A DNA stretch of 64,000 bases. Source: Corticium candelabrum. Its lineage: Eukaryota; Porifera; Homoscleromorpha; Homosclerophorida; Plakinidae. The notes below the pieces were generated by a model. It had not been told where the DNA came from, made no database searches, and saw nothing but the letters and a program-made list of their open reading frames with translations. Below, in pieces: positions 1 through 12,299 of the stretch (positions within the stretch are counted from its first letter, which is position 1; the number at the start of each line of letters is the position of its first letter). A program made the position numbers and the translations under genes. The DNA lies in contig NC_085094.1 in NCBI RefSeq assembly GCF_963422355.1, positions 1,421,201-1,485,200 of the forward strand, given 5' to 3'.

Positions 1-13
1 AAAGATTAGAGCA

Positions 14-1555
14 ATGGCCAAGAACTATAACTCTGTCATGCTGTCTTGGAAGGCGAGCATAGAGAGCCATGTTGCAATACAGTCCTCCATTCCAGAGGTT
101 CGATCTGTTGCAGGTTCTTTACCTGTTGCTACCTGTGTCTTGCCTGCTTTTGACAAGACAAATTCTGACTTGAATAGTTCTGAGAATTCTCTGTCTTCTT
201 CGTCATCTTCACATAGCGTGGAAACAGAGGAGGGCAATGATGAGATGCAAGACCTGTCACAGAAAAGCTTTCAAGTCACAGGAGACAATCTAGACATTTC
301 AATTAAGACAAAGTACATGTCCATTGATCGACGAAACAAGTCATTGCACTGGTTTAATGTTATTGCTAGCAATGAACGTGTCATCAATGCTGACCTGGCA
401 ACATCAAGACCTAGGTGTTCAATTTTGTCTGTCCCGGACACTGCTTTCCTGCCATCAGTGCAAGAGAATGAGAAGCTTCATGAGGAATTCGCAATTTTGG
501 TGGAGAGGATCTTGGTCAAATATTTGCCTGCTTTTGCTCTCTTTGAAAACTACGTGTGTAAGCACATCATGCACAAGTTTTCCAAGGAAGCAAGCCAACA
601 GTCTGAACAGCATTGTCTGGGTCTCCTTCAGTTTGATGAAAACAAAGACATGCTTCAAATTTTGACACATATCAGCAAAATGTATGTCCCTCATTTTTAT
701 AAAGATCAGCGAGAAGAACGTATTCCAGAAGCACCTTTGCATCGAGTACAGTTTGGAGGTGATCAGCTGACTGCTGAAAGAATCAGGAATTGTCAAAAAG
801 CCATCATTAATGGATCAAGCCCATTTGAGAGACTGGAAGGTGTCTTTACCCATGCAGAAGATTTCCATTGCATGATGAATTTTGTGAATCTCATCTTTGC
901 GAAGTTCTATGACTCTCGTAGCATGAAGGATGTGGGAACTATGTATCAACTACGAAACCAACTTGACAGGAGGGATGTCGGGAAGGACACCACTAAACGC
1001 TATAGATCTTGCAATGCATTTTTGAATGATGTGCTTGATGGTTATATTGTAGCTTGTGCTGTGGTCCATTTTAACATGCGAGATGTGGAAGACATTGCTG
1101 CTCCCCCAGGAATGCCAAAGAGTTCAGAAGCTGCCTGGTTCCACGAGGAAGTGCTAAGGTTGGTTGATCACTATGTGCTGCAGTGGACAGAAGCTAGTCA
1201 TGATAGAGGTAGATTCCTGGAATCCATTCAGACAGTAGAGCGAGGTAGTGCAGTGGCTGTTGTTGCTGATGGTCATGTTGTTGATTTTGAGAACACAAGC
1301 ATCCCAGTGAGTGTTCAGTGTAGCACTTCAGATCATCCAGCTTCAGAAGCCTGTTCTGTTGTTCAGTCATCAAATTCAACAACATTTCAACAAGTGCAGG
1401 ATGATGACTACAGAAGTGGACTTTGGGCACTTTTGAGTAGATTGAGGTCATTGCAGCAACCGCAAGGTATTGAACACCAGGTACATGCTCAGCCAAGAGC
1501 TGTAACCCTTCCAGCCAGGGATATGTGGCAGTCACAGCAGCAGCAGCAACAACAA

Positions 1556-1588
<33 letters not shown>

Positions 1589-2464
1589 GAGCAGCAACAA
1601 CAACAACAGCAACAACAACAACAACTAGAAAGAGTAACATCTTGGTTTTGTAGAGAACCTGGATGCAATGCAGTGTTTAGCTCCATCGATGCACGACAAG
1701 CACATGAACTCCAACTACACTTTGTCTCCATCTCTGAATCATCAGATTCAGTTGAGAGAGCTGCAGCAGCAGACGGTAATCAATCCTTTACTCCTGAGGA
1801 CCATATATTTAATTACTACTCAAATTTTATGAAAATGGCCTTACTGGAAAGGAATTTCCAAGATGCTGTTGGAGAAATGGATGGTGAAAGACTGTATCGC
1901 TTATGGAAATTTAAAATGCTTCATTTTAAGGAGGCTGGCAGAACAAAGTATGGCTTAGAAGCATTTTATTTTGTAGCAGATCAGCTTTCACTGCTTAGCC
2001 CACACGAGGCCCATCGCCAACTGTGGAACAGAGGCTTTAACCTTCGAGGTGGTGCTGGTAACAACGTTCCGTTAGACTTGATGGTTGAACACAACAATAA
2101 CACCATCAAAGAATGGATCTTCAACCAGGGTGCTAACGTATCCTTTGAATCTGCACAGCTGGTAAGCCAGGCCTCACAAGGCATAGAAGCTGTGCTGGAT
2201 AATCTGGATGTTTCACTTGAAGTTGGCAAAGAATCTAGCAAACATGCCAGAGTGGACAAACAGAAGGATGTTTTTAGAATAGCTCAGGAGGTTCTACACC
2301 AAAAGATGGGTGTGTATTGTCCTGGACGTTCCTATAAATCATTTATGGGGATGGAGCGTGATGTCTTGCATAAACTGAAGCCATCATCACTGCTCTCTTG
2401 GATCAGAACTCAAAAGCGGAAGCTACATATGCAAGAGGTGGTTTACTCTCCATCTGCTTTCTGA
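14..2464 (+). CDS. DUF6589-type protein with polyQ tract and C2H2 finger
   Basis: Uninterrupted 816-codon ORF. Residues roughly 90-400 look like the DUF6589 family (many copies in cnidarian, sponge and fish genomes): a KSLHWFN-type segment near residue 110, a GGDQLTAERIR block near 248 and a central VHFNM segment. Biochemical role is unknown; multicopy distribution suggests a transposon origin (inference). Residues ~509-537 are almost pure glutamine, coded by mixed CAG/CAA. Residues ~546-569 form one C2H2 finger (CREPGC...HELQLH). The rest is unrecognised. No in-frame stop lies between base 1 and the ATG at 14, so the true N-terminus may lie upstream or in another exon. The gene is convergent with the RecQ gene. 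The open frame argues that it is intact. Confidence 0.8.
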
Positions 2465-3106
2465 TAAATGTATAGTAAATATTATTTAAGTATACTTATT
2501 ATGTTTCGGTTGATGTCAGTCTAGCTCGATCTACTCATTCATTTACTTTTAGGATTAATTTCTAAAGTGAATTGGAGGGCCTTGCAATCACTAGTTGGCA
2601 TGCAGTGCTATGAGTTTTAAGTTTACATTGTTTCATGGTCTTTCTAATATGATCACTGCTACATTTGATCATGTTGCCTTAGAGTTATATTTGCACATAA
2701 TGTTTGGTAGTTGCTTCTTGTCTAGAAGGTGTAGTTGAAATACAAATCCATGTAGATGCAGTAGTTGTGATGTAGGGATTGGCAGTTGTATGTAACAAGG
2801 GAACAAGTATCAATAAGTTGCTTGGTAGAAGACTATATTGTCAGATTGACAGCAAAGGAATACAAAAGTTCTTTACTAAAATTTTTCCAAGAGTATAATT
2901 ATTGCACTCACCGACTCCTCAACGCTGCATGCACTCTTGTGGTAGAAGAATTGACTGAACCATGATGACTCATGCTGAAGCAACGTCGTTCCACAAGATG
3001 GACACACAAATTTGCGAATATTATATATATTTATATCTACAGGTGATATAGCTGAAACTGGCAGATACTAGAACAAACTGATTAATTCAACAACGGAACA
3101 TCTATA
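2465..3106. other. Convergent 3' intergenic region
   Basis: AT-rich stretch between the stop codons of the DUF6589 gene (+) and the RecQ gene (-). It carries no ORF of note apart from one possible minus-strand exon (2912-3036, listed separately). Terminators and poly(A) sites of both genes presumably lie here, but no signal is clear enough to place. Confidence 0.5.
2912..3036 (-). CDS. Possible zinc-finger exon
   Basis: On the minus strand a candidate acceptor (CACCTGTAG) at 3037 and a consensus donor (GTGAGT, 2906-2911) bound 125 bp that is open in one frame. It encodes a KFVCPSCGTTLLQHE-type segment followed by FYHKSAC, i.e. a C-x2-C...H...H...C arrangement compatible with a zinc finger. 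It lies 70 bp beyond the RecQ stop on the same strand, so it could be an alternative 3' exon of that gene or a leftover of another. Splice sites and cysteines are seen; expression is not known. Confidence 0.3.
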
Positions 3107-4874
3107 CTACTCATAAGTTAATACATAGTTAATTAAATCAATTATGTCTTTTGATTGACTGTCACTCAACTCTGGTACCAAATTCAAAATGTCCTCCCAC
3201 TGACTAAAATTAGTCAGGTTGGACAAAATCTCCTGGATGCAATCATCTGAAATGGGTCTAACATGAGTACATGATGAATATTGTGGCTGCTGTACTGATG
3301 ATGTAAATATCTCTTCTTCCATTTCTTTATACTCAAGAAGGGCTGTCCGAATTAAGGCAATGTGAGGCAGTGAAACGGGTCTATGTGATCTATGATGAAC
3401 ACCATCCCTGACCTCCTGATGATGACTGTTCCAAAAGATATCCTGTATACCAGAACAATCTGATGGTTTTGCACAGCTACACGTTCTTGCACACACATCA
3501 CAACACTGGTGTTGAGTTTCTGGTTGCACAGGGGGTGCACCAAAGGGTAACAACAGCAATTTCCGACGGCATGTGTCGGAATCAAACAAATATTGTCGCA
3601 TTTCAAAATCAATGTGCTGCAGCTGCTGACCATGATAATACAAAACGGCTCTGCTTTGTCCACCATCTCTACCACACCGACCTATCTCCTGCATATAGCT
3701 TTCCAGAGTATTGGCTGGTCCCCAGTGAACAACTGTATGCAATCCTTTCACATCAATTCCTAAGCCTAGGGCATTTGTGGCAAATAGCACTCTGCACTTG
3801 CCATCAACAGCTCTCAGAGATGTCAATATTGCCTCCTTGTTAGCTTCAGGGGTGCTGGAGTGATACATTTCCACAAGCCGATTCTCAACCAAAGTTTCAC
3901 CCTCTGGAGAGAAAGCCCTCTTACCAAGAGTGTGGTTGAAGTGCAAATACAATGACGCACAGGCATTCTGAGTTCTGCAGTACACCAGTACTCTGGGGCA
4001 GGCCACTCCTAACGTCTGAATCATTCTTAGAAGCCAGTCGAAAGTTGTCTCAAAGTCGGGAGCTACTCTTTTGACTGAGAGATGGATGTTTGGCCTATCA
4101 GGACTCTTCACAATTTCGACAGCATTGCGGAGTCCTAATGCTAATGTGAGAGCTTTCCTTGTGGATGCAGAGGCAGTTGCAGTTAGCGCCAAGCACGGGA
4201 CATCCAACAACGACCTCAGCTCGCCAACCAGGCCACACCATACGCGAAATGGTTCCTCTTCCTCACTAACGTCCTGACATGCAGTGCCCCTACAATAAAT
4301 GAATTTCACATCACCAATTGCGACTACAAAACGCAAAGAAAGACAGGATTTTGCCTTACCACTGAACTACTGTGTGAGCTTCGTCCACTACCACGGCCAC
4401 GAACCGCTCTCTCAACTCATTTGCTTGTAAGGCGCATCGCCACTCGCGTGAGCCGACAAGCACTTCGGGGCTTCCATAGACATAGGGGAATTTCCCTACC
4501 TTGATAGCAGCGTCTGACGAATCCGACTCACCAACAAAGGCAGCTGCAAACCCTTTGCGCTTTAGAATAGCGACCTGATCTCTCATCAGCGACTTCAATG
4601 GAGTCACCACAAGCACCACAGGATCCGCGGGATATTGCTGGAAGCCATTGGCTGCTAGTCGGGCACAAATGTGCGGGAGAAGATGAAAAATTAGCGACTT
4701 TCCAAAGCCCGTAGGAAAGCACGCGAAGACGTCCCGTCTACCGACAAGGAGGCGAAGAGATAGCATCTGCAGTGGCTTCAAATTCTGCACGCCGAAATCG
4801 AACAGCGTCAAAACGCTGGACACGGCAGTTGCAATGGCTTCATCGTCAGGCATTGCTCGGAAGTCATCCATCAT
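3107..4874 (-). CDS. RecQ-like ATP-dependent DNA helicase, two exons
   Basis: Join of 4360-4874 and 3107-4289, giving 565 aa. The 70-bp intron (4290-4359) has GTAAGG/TTGTAG ends and splits the W codon after DEAHTVVQ. Motifs in order: Walker A CFPTGFGKS (residues 52-60), motif Ia TPLKSLMRDQ, Walker B DEAH (~164-167), motif III ALTATAS (~206-212), motif IV VLVYCRT, motif V ATNALGLGID, motif VI QEIGRCGRDG (~372-381), then cysteines at ~412 and in CCDVCARTCSC (~434-444) matching the RecQ C-terminal zinc-binding module. RecQ enzymes unwind DNA 3'-5' in nuclear recombination and repair. No HRDC domain is seen and the C-terminus is short. All motifs are present, so catalysis is plausible. Many invertebrates carry numerous such paralogues; orthology to WRN, BLM or RECQL cannot be assigned. 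Confidence 0.85.
4290..4359 (-). other. 70-bp intron of the RecQ-like gene
   Basis: The donor GTAAGG is at 4354-4359 and the acceptor TTGTAG ends at 4290 (minus strand). The intron carries an in-frame stop directly after the DEAH-box exon. Removing it joins Q-W to G-T-A-C in frame, which supports real splicing. Confidence 0.75.
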
Positions 4875-5950
4875 AACTACCAGACAACAAAGACGGCCAG
4901 GCCACTCGTACGCTCACACACTAACACCTTAGCAAGCTGTAATTGCAATCACTTACCTCACCTGCATACGCAATAGCGTCGTCCTGCTGCGTTGCTATTA
5001 GCATTCTCATCACCGATTGGCCGCCTTCCTGAAGGCGTGGGTTTTGATTGGCGCGGTTGCAATTGAGCGAACAAGAGCCCTCCTCTTCCGAACTAGGTTT
5101 GATCGGCGAAGGTCCCCAGACCGCTTTTTTCTCCCCGCCCTCTCACTCGCCCTTCCCGCCCCCTCACGTGCTAAAGCGGTCTGGCTCCGAGGCTATGTTT
5201 GCACAGCCACGCCCCCTTAGTCATATGTTTTGCCCCTCAACCAAATCTAGGTTCGCACGCCTCTGTGAAAAACGTGATTGCTAGTTTTAGACCGTGGGCC
5301 AATTGCGAAAAAGGCTTCAGAAAATGCCGCCGTGCACCCCTTGGCAAACCAATTTTTGGCATTTGTAACTTGCCGTATGACTTTAGATGTTTGAAAATAT
5401 CTATGTTTGGCGAGACAGATCGCGTCCGATCACCTAGAAAAATACCGTTTTGTAAATTAGCCGTGCAACAATGATCTGGGACCACGAGGCCTAACGTGCG
5501 TTACACTATACGAGGCAAATCGCTCGCGTTTTGCCGGTTTCTGCTACAGTACCTGTAGGTTACTGTGAAGCATCGGACACGTTACCTCTTGCAATTACGT
5601 GATAAATACCGCTGTAGAAACTCTAATTTGTTCCAAGACGTGACGTCAACAGGATGTGAGGAGGCGTACTTTGACCTTTGTACCTGTAGTACTGCACAGA
5701 TGTACACAAATATGGTACAGTGTAGTGAAGTTTGCGTAGTTTCAGTAAACCTTACCGATTACATGATGCAATTGAAACTTCTTAATTAACTTCTATGACG
5801 CTGCAACCAGGAGAACAGCTAAATGCAGATACAGAGTGCAAGCTAGCCTAGACTACACTGCACTGGCGTACTAGAACTCTAGTAAAACCGTTTAGTTTGT
5901 GTAGTGTCAGTGAACCGTACTGATTAGACAATGCACTTGAAACTACAGCA

Positions 5951-5998
<48 letters not shown>

Positions 5999-6098
5999 AA
6001 GACACTCTACGAGAACAAACCAGATCAGACCGCGATCGCGAGCTAGCTAACTAGTGCTTACTCTGAAGACGTGATTTTTTAAATTTGCTTCTCGTCCA
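4875..6098. other. Intergenic region between divergent genes
   Basis: This 1.2-kb stretch holds the presumed upstream region of the RecQ gene (-) and of the 6.1-kb family copy (+). No convincing ORF is seen. A diverged direct duplication is visible: 5698-5775 (GTGTAGT...GTTTCAGTAAACC...GATTACATGATGCA) resembles 5893-5945 (GTGTAGTGTCAGTGAACC...GATTAGACAATGCA). No core promoter element could be placed with confidence. Confidence 0.45.
5953..5996. repeat. (TA)n microsatellite
   Basis: About 22 uninterrupted TA dinucleotides upstream of the 6.1-10.8 kb pseudogene. Confidence 0.95.
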
Positions 6099-9000
6099 AT
6101 GGAAACGGAAACAGACCGAGAAGACAACGACCCAGAGTATGTACGATCTCCAAGGAAGCGTAGGAAACAGAGGCGTCTATCTAGAAATGTTGATACTTGT
6201 GTTGTTGAAACTCCAGCAGCATCTGCAAATTGCGGTAATAATCCTCAGGTGGACAGATCGCAAAAAAGAATAAGCAAACGTCTTGATGTTCAATTTCAAA
6301 CGGATCCCAGTCTGTGCATTATCTGCGAGAAAGAAAAACGAGGTCGAGCAAAGAGAGACAGCAAAGACAGACGTCGTACTGAAAAGCTGACAACTTGCAC
6401 AAGTCTTCACGGTACACTACGCAATGCTGCAACTTTACGAGATGACCAGCGACTGCTGGTATACTTTGTATACAAGGTGGCGATGATGTAGCCGCAGAAG
6501 TGAAATACCATAGGAGTTGCTACCAACGATACACAAATAGGAAAGATCTAGAAAAACTAATATACACCGAAGAAGAGCAATCTAGTCCATATGAGACTGC
6601 CTTCAAGAATTTGTTGCAAGAGATTCAAGGTCCACTACGTAGAGGTGAACGGCTTGTCACTATGCCTGCTATGTGTAACCGATTTAGTCGGTTAATGGTG
6701 GAGCAGAGATTAAGCAATCCACAATATCGTACAGAAAAATTGAAACGCCGCTTGCGAACACACTTTGGTGAAGAAGTTGTTTTCTATCAACGGAAGAGCT
6801 GGGAAAACCATGCGTTTTGTACAGTGCTCACTTGCCTCTGATTCGCGTATCTGAACTGCTTCAAGAACTTCTAGATGAGGCTACTGGCACTGATACTGAT
6901 GATTCAAGTGAATACCCTGGAGATGACATAAATCATGGCGAGCCTGAACAAGTTGAGCAATGGTGTACTGCTGCCGAAATGGACACTATTATAGATGCAG
7001 ACCAATCATTTGCCAGTAAAGCAAATACTGAAGGTACTGTCGCTTTGTTTCACGCTGCAGCAATGATTCGCACTGATCTTAAAGCCATTACGGACCCTAT
7101 GCCTTGGCCACCAACGCCAGTTGACGTGTGCTCTGATGTCATTGTTCCAGCATCGTTATACAACTTACTGTCTTGGATCATCACTGGAGATGAAGATATT
7201 CCTCCCAAAGGAGAAAAAGTTACAGTGAAGAGTGCTGATGATCATCGACGAATATTATCAATAGCTCAAGACATTTTGTACTGTACGAGACGGGGTCGTG
7301 TTAAGTCTTCAAAGCACGTTGCATTACCGAAGGCAATATATCATCTCACTCGCAGCACACAATTGGTATCACTGTTGAATGGGTTTGGTCATGCAGTTTC
7401 AGCAAGTCAGCTCTTGGAAATCGATACTGCATTGGCTCAACATGAATTAGACAAAAGTGGAGAGGTGGTCTTGCCAGCTATTGACAAGAATGTGAGTGCT
7501 GTGTTTTGCTTTGATAATTTTGATCTTTGTGAGGAGACTCGTACAGGTGCTAACACCACCCATTGCACTAATGGCATCGTAATTCAACGCTTGCTAACAG
7601 CACCTTCACAGTCAGTTTTTCAAGTTGGTGATTATGAACGGCAAACACGCGGCCACAAGCGATCTGTCACTGCGCCCGTAGCCAGTGAAACGCAACCTTA
7701 CTTTGCAAGTTCACGCTTTGGTCCACCTCGATTGACAGCCGATATGACTTTATTGCAACATGCAGAAATTGCAGATTGTGTTAAAACAGCGTCTGCTCTA
7801 GATTTTATGTGGTTGGCACTGCGGTTGCCATCTGATGTATCGCCTCTCTTTGGTACGGGTGAATGCTTGCGCGTTCCAAGTTGGACTCCATTCAACAGTA
7901 TTTACCATCGAGAACATCCTTGTCAGCGAAGTGTTATTGGGCACTGTCCAGTTATCAACGCCCCACCCACAGACATTGCAACAGTCCACAATGTACTACA
8001 ATATGCTGCTGCTATGGCAAAAAAGTTACCACAGCTAGACGTTGTTGTTGTTTCGATCGAGATATTTATGCCAAGGCTCAGGAAAGTTTATGGAAAAGAG
8101 TGCCCACGCTGTCCAACGTTGTTGCTCGTATGGGAGGATTCCACACATCAATGACATTTTTAACTATTCGTGGCAAGCGTTTTGGAGATGCTGGGCTTAG
8201 GGATATTTTATTCGAAACAAGAATTGTAAGTGCGGGATCAGTAGACGGCGTCCTTAATGGCAAGCACTATAACCGGGCTATTCGGGCACACAAGACAGTT
8301 GCCGAAGCGTTGTTTCGTGTTCAATGGTTAACAGTTTGAGGAACATATAATGAACACTCAACTTGATCTGCAAGTTTTCAAGGAGCTAATGAATGAGGTT
8401 CGTACGCAATTATCACCGACATCAATTGCTTCCGTTCTTTCTAATGACAAATTTAAGGCAATCGAGTCGTGTTACCGTCAATTTTGTTCCGTAAGTGTAT
8501 CCCCAACAGCTTCACTCTGGATGTCATACATAGACATGGTATTCCTACTGCTAAGATTTGTTCGTGCAACACGTGAAGCTCAATGGGATTTGCATCTGCA
8601 GTGTATTCGTGAAATCTTGCCGTGGACTTTTGCATATGATCGTGTCAACTATGCTCGTTATTTGTCAGTTTACTATTATGAGATGAGCTGTTTGCCAGGA
8701 ACTCATCCAGATGCATATAACCAGATGCAACGTGGTGAGTTTGCAGTACAAAGGTCGGACCGTTCCTTTTCACAAGTTGCCGTTGATCATGCTATAGAGC
8801 AGAGCATAAACCGAGACATGAAGAATAGTGGAGGTGTTATCGGCATTAGTCAGCAAACTGGAGCTGTGCATCGGTGGATTCTAAGTGCCCACTATCGATC
8901 AGCGTTTACACGCCAGTGTAGACAACTAGCTGCTTGTTCTTCCAAAGAAAATGATGACGCACTTGACGCAAATTTGGCAAGTCAACAACTGTCAGCAGAA

Positions 9001-10836
9001 TCACGTAAAGACGAAAACGATGTTAAGACTGTCAATGCGTTTCTTGACTGCTTAGGAGCTAATCTGTTTGCTGATAAATCAGATGATTTCGTCGGTCTTT
9101 GCTCTGGAGTAACCGCTCCCTGTGAAGTAAAAGATGATCTCTTATTGGCTTGCAGCAAGGGCGAGGCAAAAATGACCTAGTTCTTTCAACAACGTTTGCT
9201 TAGCGATGACGTAGAACGTTTAGCGTCTTAGAGACACTAAAGTTGAAAACGTTTACGACTGTGCTGCATCCACCAAAAGCAAAAAGCATTCGTTCAGTGG
9301 TACCTCGGTTCGACAGATCATTGTTTTCACGACTGATAGTTGTAAGCCAGACAAGATCATTAAAGCTTGAAGAGGTGTTCTGCTTTGAACTTAGCGCTCT
9401 TTCATGGTCACTAGCTACTGTAGATGGAGGGCTTCAAAAGACAGCCAAGTCCAAGATGATACCTTTACTGGAAAAATACGTCACTCCTGTACAATTTCCA
9501 TTAAATGATACAGTGATATTTGACGAAATGGCTCTTCTACAAGCTTCCACTCCTTCCGGAACAACTTACGCTCATCTTGCTCTTCAGCTCTTTACTTGCA
9601 TTACCCAAGGTACTCATACTGGAAATCGGATTGACTTCGTGATTGATCGTTATCCGAATTTATCAATCAAAAATTGGGAGAGAAATCGCCGCACATCATT
9701 TGTCACGCCTGCTGTGATCCAAATACAGCATCGTCACCAGAAGCTTCCTCGCGACTGGATAAGGTTCTTGGCAGCTACAGCAAATAAAATTGCTCTTGTT
9801 GATTTTCTGTTTAAGGAATGGCAGCTCCCAGAATACGCGCATCTCCTTAATGGCAAGTGTGTATTTGTGTGTCACGGCAGCAATTGCTCAACGTTTAGTA
9901 CAAACGATGCCGTGACGGTCACTGAACAATTGATTCCAGCACTTTCGTGCAGTGCAGAAGAAGCGGACATCCGAATGTTTTTGCACGCCAACCATGCAGC
10001 AAACACGAGAGCATCTCGCATTGCCATCCGTTCACCAGAGAGCGACGTTTTAGTGATAGGCTGATCTGTCGCACATCAGATCCCGGCAGAGATGATATGG
10101 CAGACAGGTACAAAAAATCGAAGGCGCTGCATCAGCATGACAGCTATTGCTTGTTCACTAGGAGAAGATGTGTGTAAAGCACTTCCGGGATTGCATGCCT
10201 TTACTGGATGCGACAGCACTAGTGCTTTCTTCGGCCAGGGAAAAAGCACAGTTTTTGAACTTGTCAAAAATGGAACTTGGAACGCTATGCAAGAACTGGG
10301 ATGTCAACCGACAGTTTCTCGAACTGCTCCGACTCTGTGAGGAATTTACATCTAAGATGTACAGTAAGAAGAATTTTGCAAATGGTGTAAGCAATCTCCG
10401 GTATAAGCTTTGGGTGCAGAATCCTTCCAATGACTCAATGCTGCTACCTCCCACAATTGATGCCCTCAGTCATCATGTAAATAGAACAAACTATCAAGCA
10501 CTTTTGTGGCGAACCGCTATGATTGCAGGCTATCAAGCACCTACACCAAATGGCTGTGGCTGGGAAGTCAATAATTCCTTGCTCAACATCATATGAATGA
10601 CAAATCCACCAGCTCCTGCAGCATTGTTACAGCTTAATCGTTGCAGTTGTGCCAAGGGTTGCGAGACCAGACGTTGCTCCTGCGTAAAGAGCTCTTTTCC
10701 TTGCACTGCAGCGTGTACATGCGTGGACTGTAAGAATGACAAACCTATCAATAAATCTAGAGGAAATGACGGCGACGGTGATGAATGTGAAGACACTTGT
10801 ACACTTACAATGAACAGCAGCAGTGATAGTGAGTAA
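6099..10836 (+). pseudogene. Broken copy of large multicopy metazoan family with FEN/PIN-like motifs and Cys-rich tail
   Basis: Collinear coding blocks change frame repeatedly: 6099-6491, 6500-6841, 6817-8154, ~8060-8339, 8350-9180, 9243-10064, 10065-~10302, ~10302-10836. In-frame stops occur at 10062 and 10594 (the latter just before a Met-Thr-Asn-Pro-Pro block), with a small loss near 8340. Together the blocks resemble one protein of ~1500 aa found in many copies in cnidarians and sponges. Recognisable parts: an N-terminal C-x2-C (CIICEKEK) with later CYQRYTNR; a MGGFHTSM...GKHYNRAIR block (~8130-8290); SIKNWERNRR (~9650); EEADIRMFLHANHAA...SPESDVLVIG (~9957-10061); LPGLHAFTGCDSTSAF (~10183-10230); and a C-terminal CxC-rich tail (RCSCAKGCETRRCSC, ~10633). 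The EEAD...DSDVL and GCDSTSAF-x-GKG patterns recall XPG/FEN1 active-site and H3TH segments (inference). Function unknown; this copy cannot make a full protein. Confidence 0.7.
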
Positions 10837-11022
10837 TTAGACGTTGTAGCGGTACAGAGAGACTATATAGCCCTCTCCACATATATCATATATTTGATCT
10901 CCTAATTTAATTGATCAAATTTCTGTTTTAATAAAGCTTATCAACCATACCTAAAAGTTTTAAAATGCAAACCACACTTGTTTTTGCATTTTAAAATTTT
11001 TTAATTTTTTTTAAAAAAATTA
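10837..11022. other. AT-rich gap with A/T homopolymers
   Basis: The sequence after the pseudogene is AT-rich and includes a T/A homopolymer block at ~10990-11030. No coding or structural feature is recognised. Confidence 0.5.
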
Positions 11023-11852
11023 TTAAAAAAACCCTGTTTTCATCAACTTTGAACGCTCTGATGCAAAAATAGACTTATTTTCGTAATCACCGCAAAAAGT
11101 GCATATGATAGCTAGAAAGTAATTGGTTTGCCATGGGGTGCACGGAAAAGTCACAATTCTGGACTTGGCCCACGGACTATTTGCACATAAAGTTATCCTA
11201 AAGCAGTCTAGAAGACGTGAAGAAACAACAGTGACAGCTTCTACATGTACGTATACATCAATGCAAAATATAGGATGGAAAGCAGGAACCCATGTTTTTA
11301 TGCAGTAAACAGGCAAAAAAAGAACACGCTCGTGCACAGATGACGTAACTGTGAGAGGGTCTAGGTAACTACCAATCAAATCAAGTTCTTGAGCCATGTC
11401 TTTACAATCAGAGACTGAATAGTGTGGCGGTAAAAAGAGAACTGCGCCTACTCCTGACTGAAATCTGGCGTTAGATGGCGGATGTACGGCAAAACTGTCA
11501 GGGTGGGCGTAACCTGTCACATTCGCGAAGTCGGACGAAAGTGAAATAAATAGTCCACTCCAACACTGCACCTAACCGTTCGGCATAGACAGTAGGAAGC
11601 GGTACACATGATAAACAGAACAAATAGAACGGCGAAGGAAAGAGGCCGCGTATGTGCTAGCTATTACATTGCAGATACAATGAGGCACCACCTTCTTCTG
11701 CTTGGCAAGTTTACAACATGTCTTTCTTGTTGAGATCCAGGTTAACGAATTAAGGATAGCGATAAGTAAAGTGGCTCACCTTCCAATTGACTGTAAGCTC
11801 CAAGAAAGCCTGTGAAGAGTAGAAAAACGTCGACCCAACGCGCTGGCATCAT
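11023..11852 (-). CDS. Putative secreted or membrane protein, first exons
   Basis: Exon 1 (11780-11852) starts at an ATG-ATG and encodes a signal-peptide-like N-terminus (MMPARW, then the hydrophobic run VFLLFTGFLGA, then YSQLE), ending at a GTGAGC donor (11774-11779). A pyrimidine-rich acceptor ending in GACAG (11514) opens exon 2 at 11513, and the junction keeps frame (E-G-Y-A-H-P). Exon 2 stays open to 11023 (~163 aa with SVSDCKDMAQ and several Cys); where it really ends is unclear, and the last part may be intron. No domain is recognised. Signal peptide and splice sites are seen; secretion is inferred. Confidence 0.42.
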
Positions 11853-12299
11853 GACAGAAACCGATTCGAAGATGAACAACACCAATTGCAAGCTAGTCGC
11901 CGTAAGTTGCTGGTGGAGCTCTATCAGTCACACAACAGCGAACTGAACGAAGAAGCGGCTGGAAACGGCGTTGTCGGTAGACCACGTGATTAGAGGTGTG
12001 TCTTTCTAGGGTTGCTCTATCACGTGATCACAAATAGCATTGTAGACTGTCTTTCTAATTATACTCGGGGCGCATGTATTACTTAGATAAACTTTTTTCC
12101 AACGCTCTAAGTTAAATAAAAAATAAGATAGGTCTCTAGATAACTACATGAAAAATCCTTCTAGGCCGCCTGCAGTCACGCTTGGCCACAGGCCATGTCT
12201 AGATACAGCCAAAACTGCTTGAATATCAATTCGCATCGTCTAGATATACGTAATTAACCCAAATTCATCTAAATCTTCTATTAGTGTGTAAATTATTAA
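11853..12299. other. Intergenic, no feature recognised
   Basis: Presumed upstream region of the signal-peptide gene. It contains CACGTGATTAG / ATCACGTGATC E-box-like palindromes at ~11980-12030. No coding potential is recognised. Confidence 0.4.

Noticed and set aside
1489..1731. Antisense Cys-rich ORF opposite the polyQ tract
   Set aside because: Shadow of CAG/CAA repeats.
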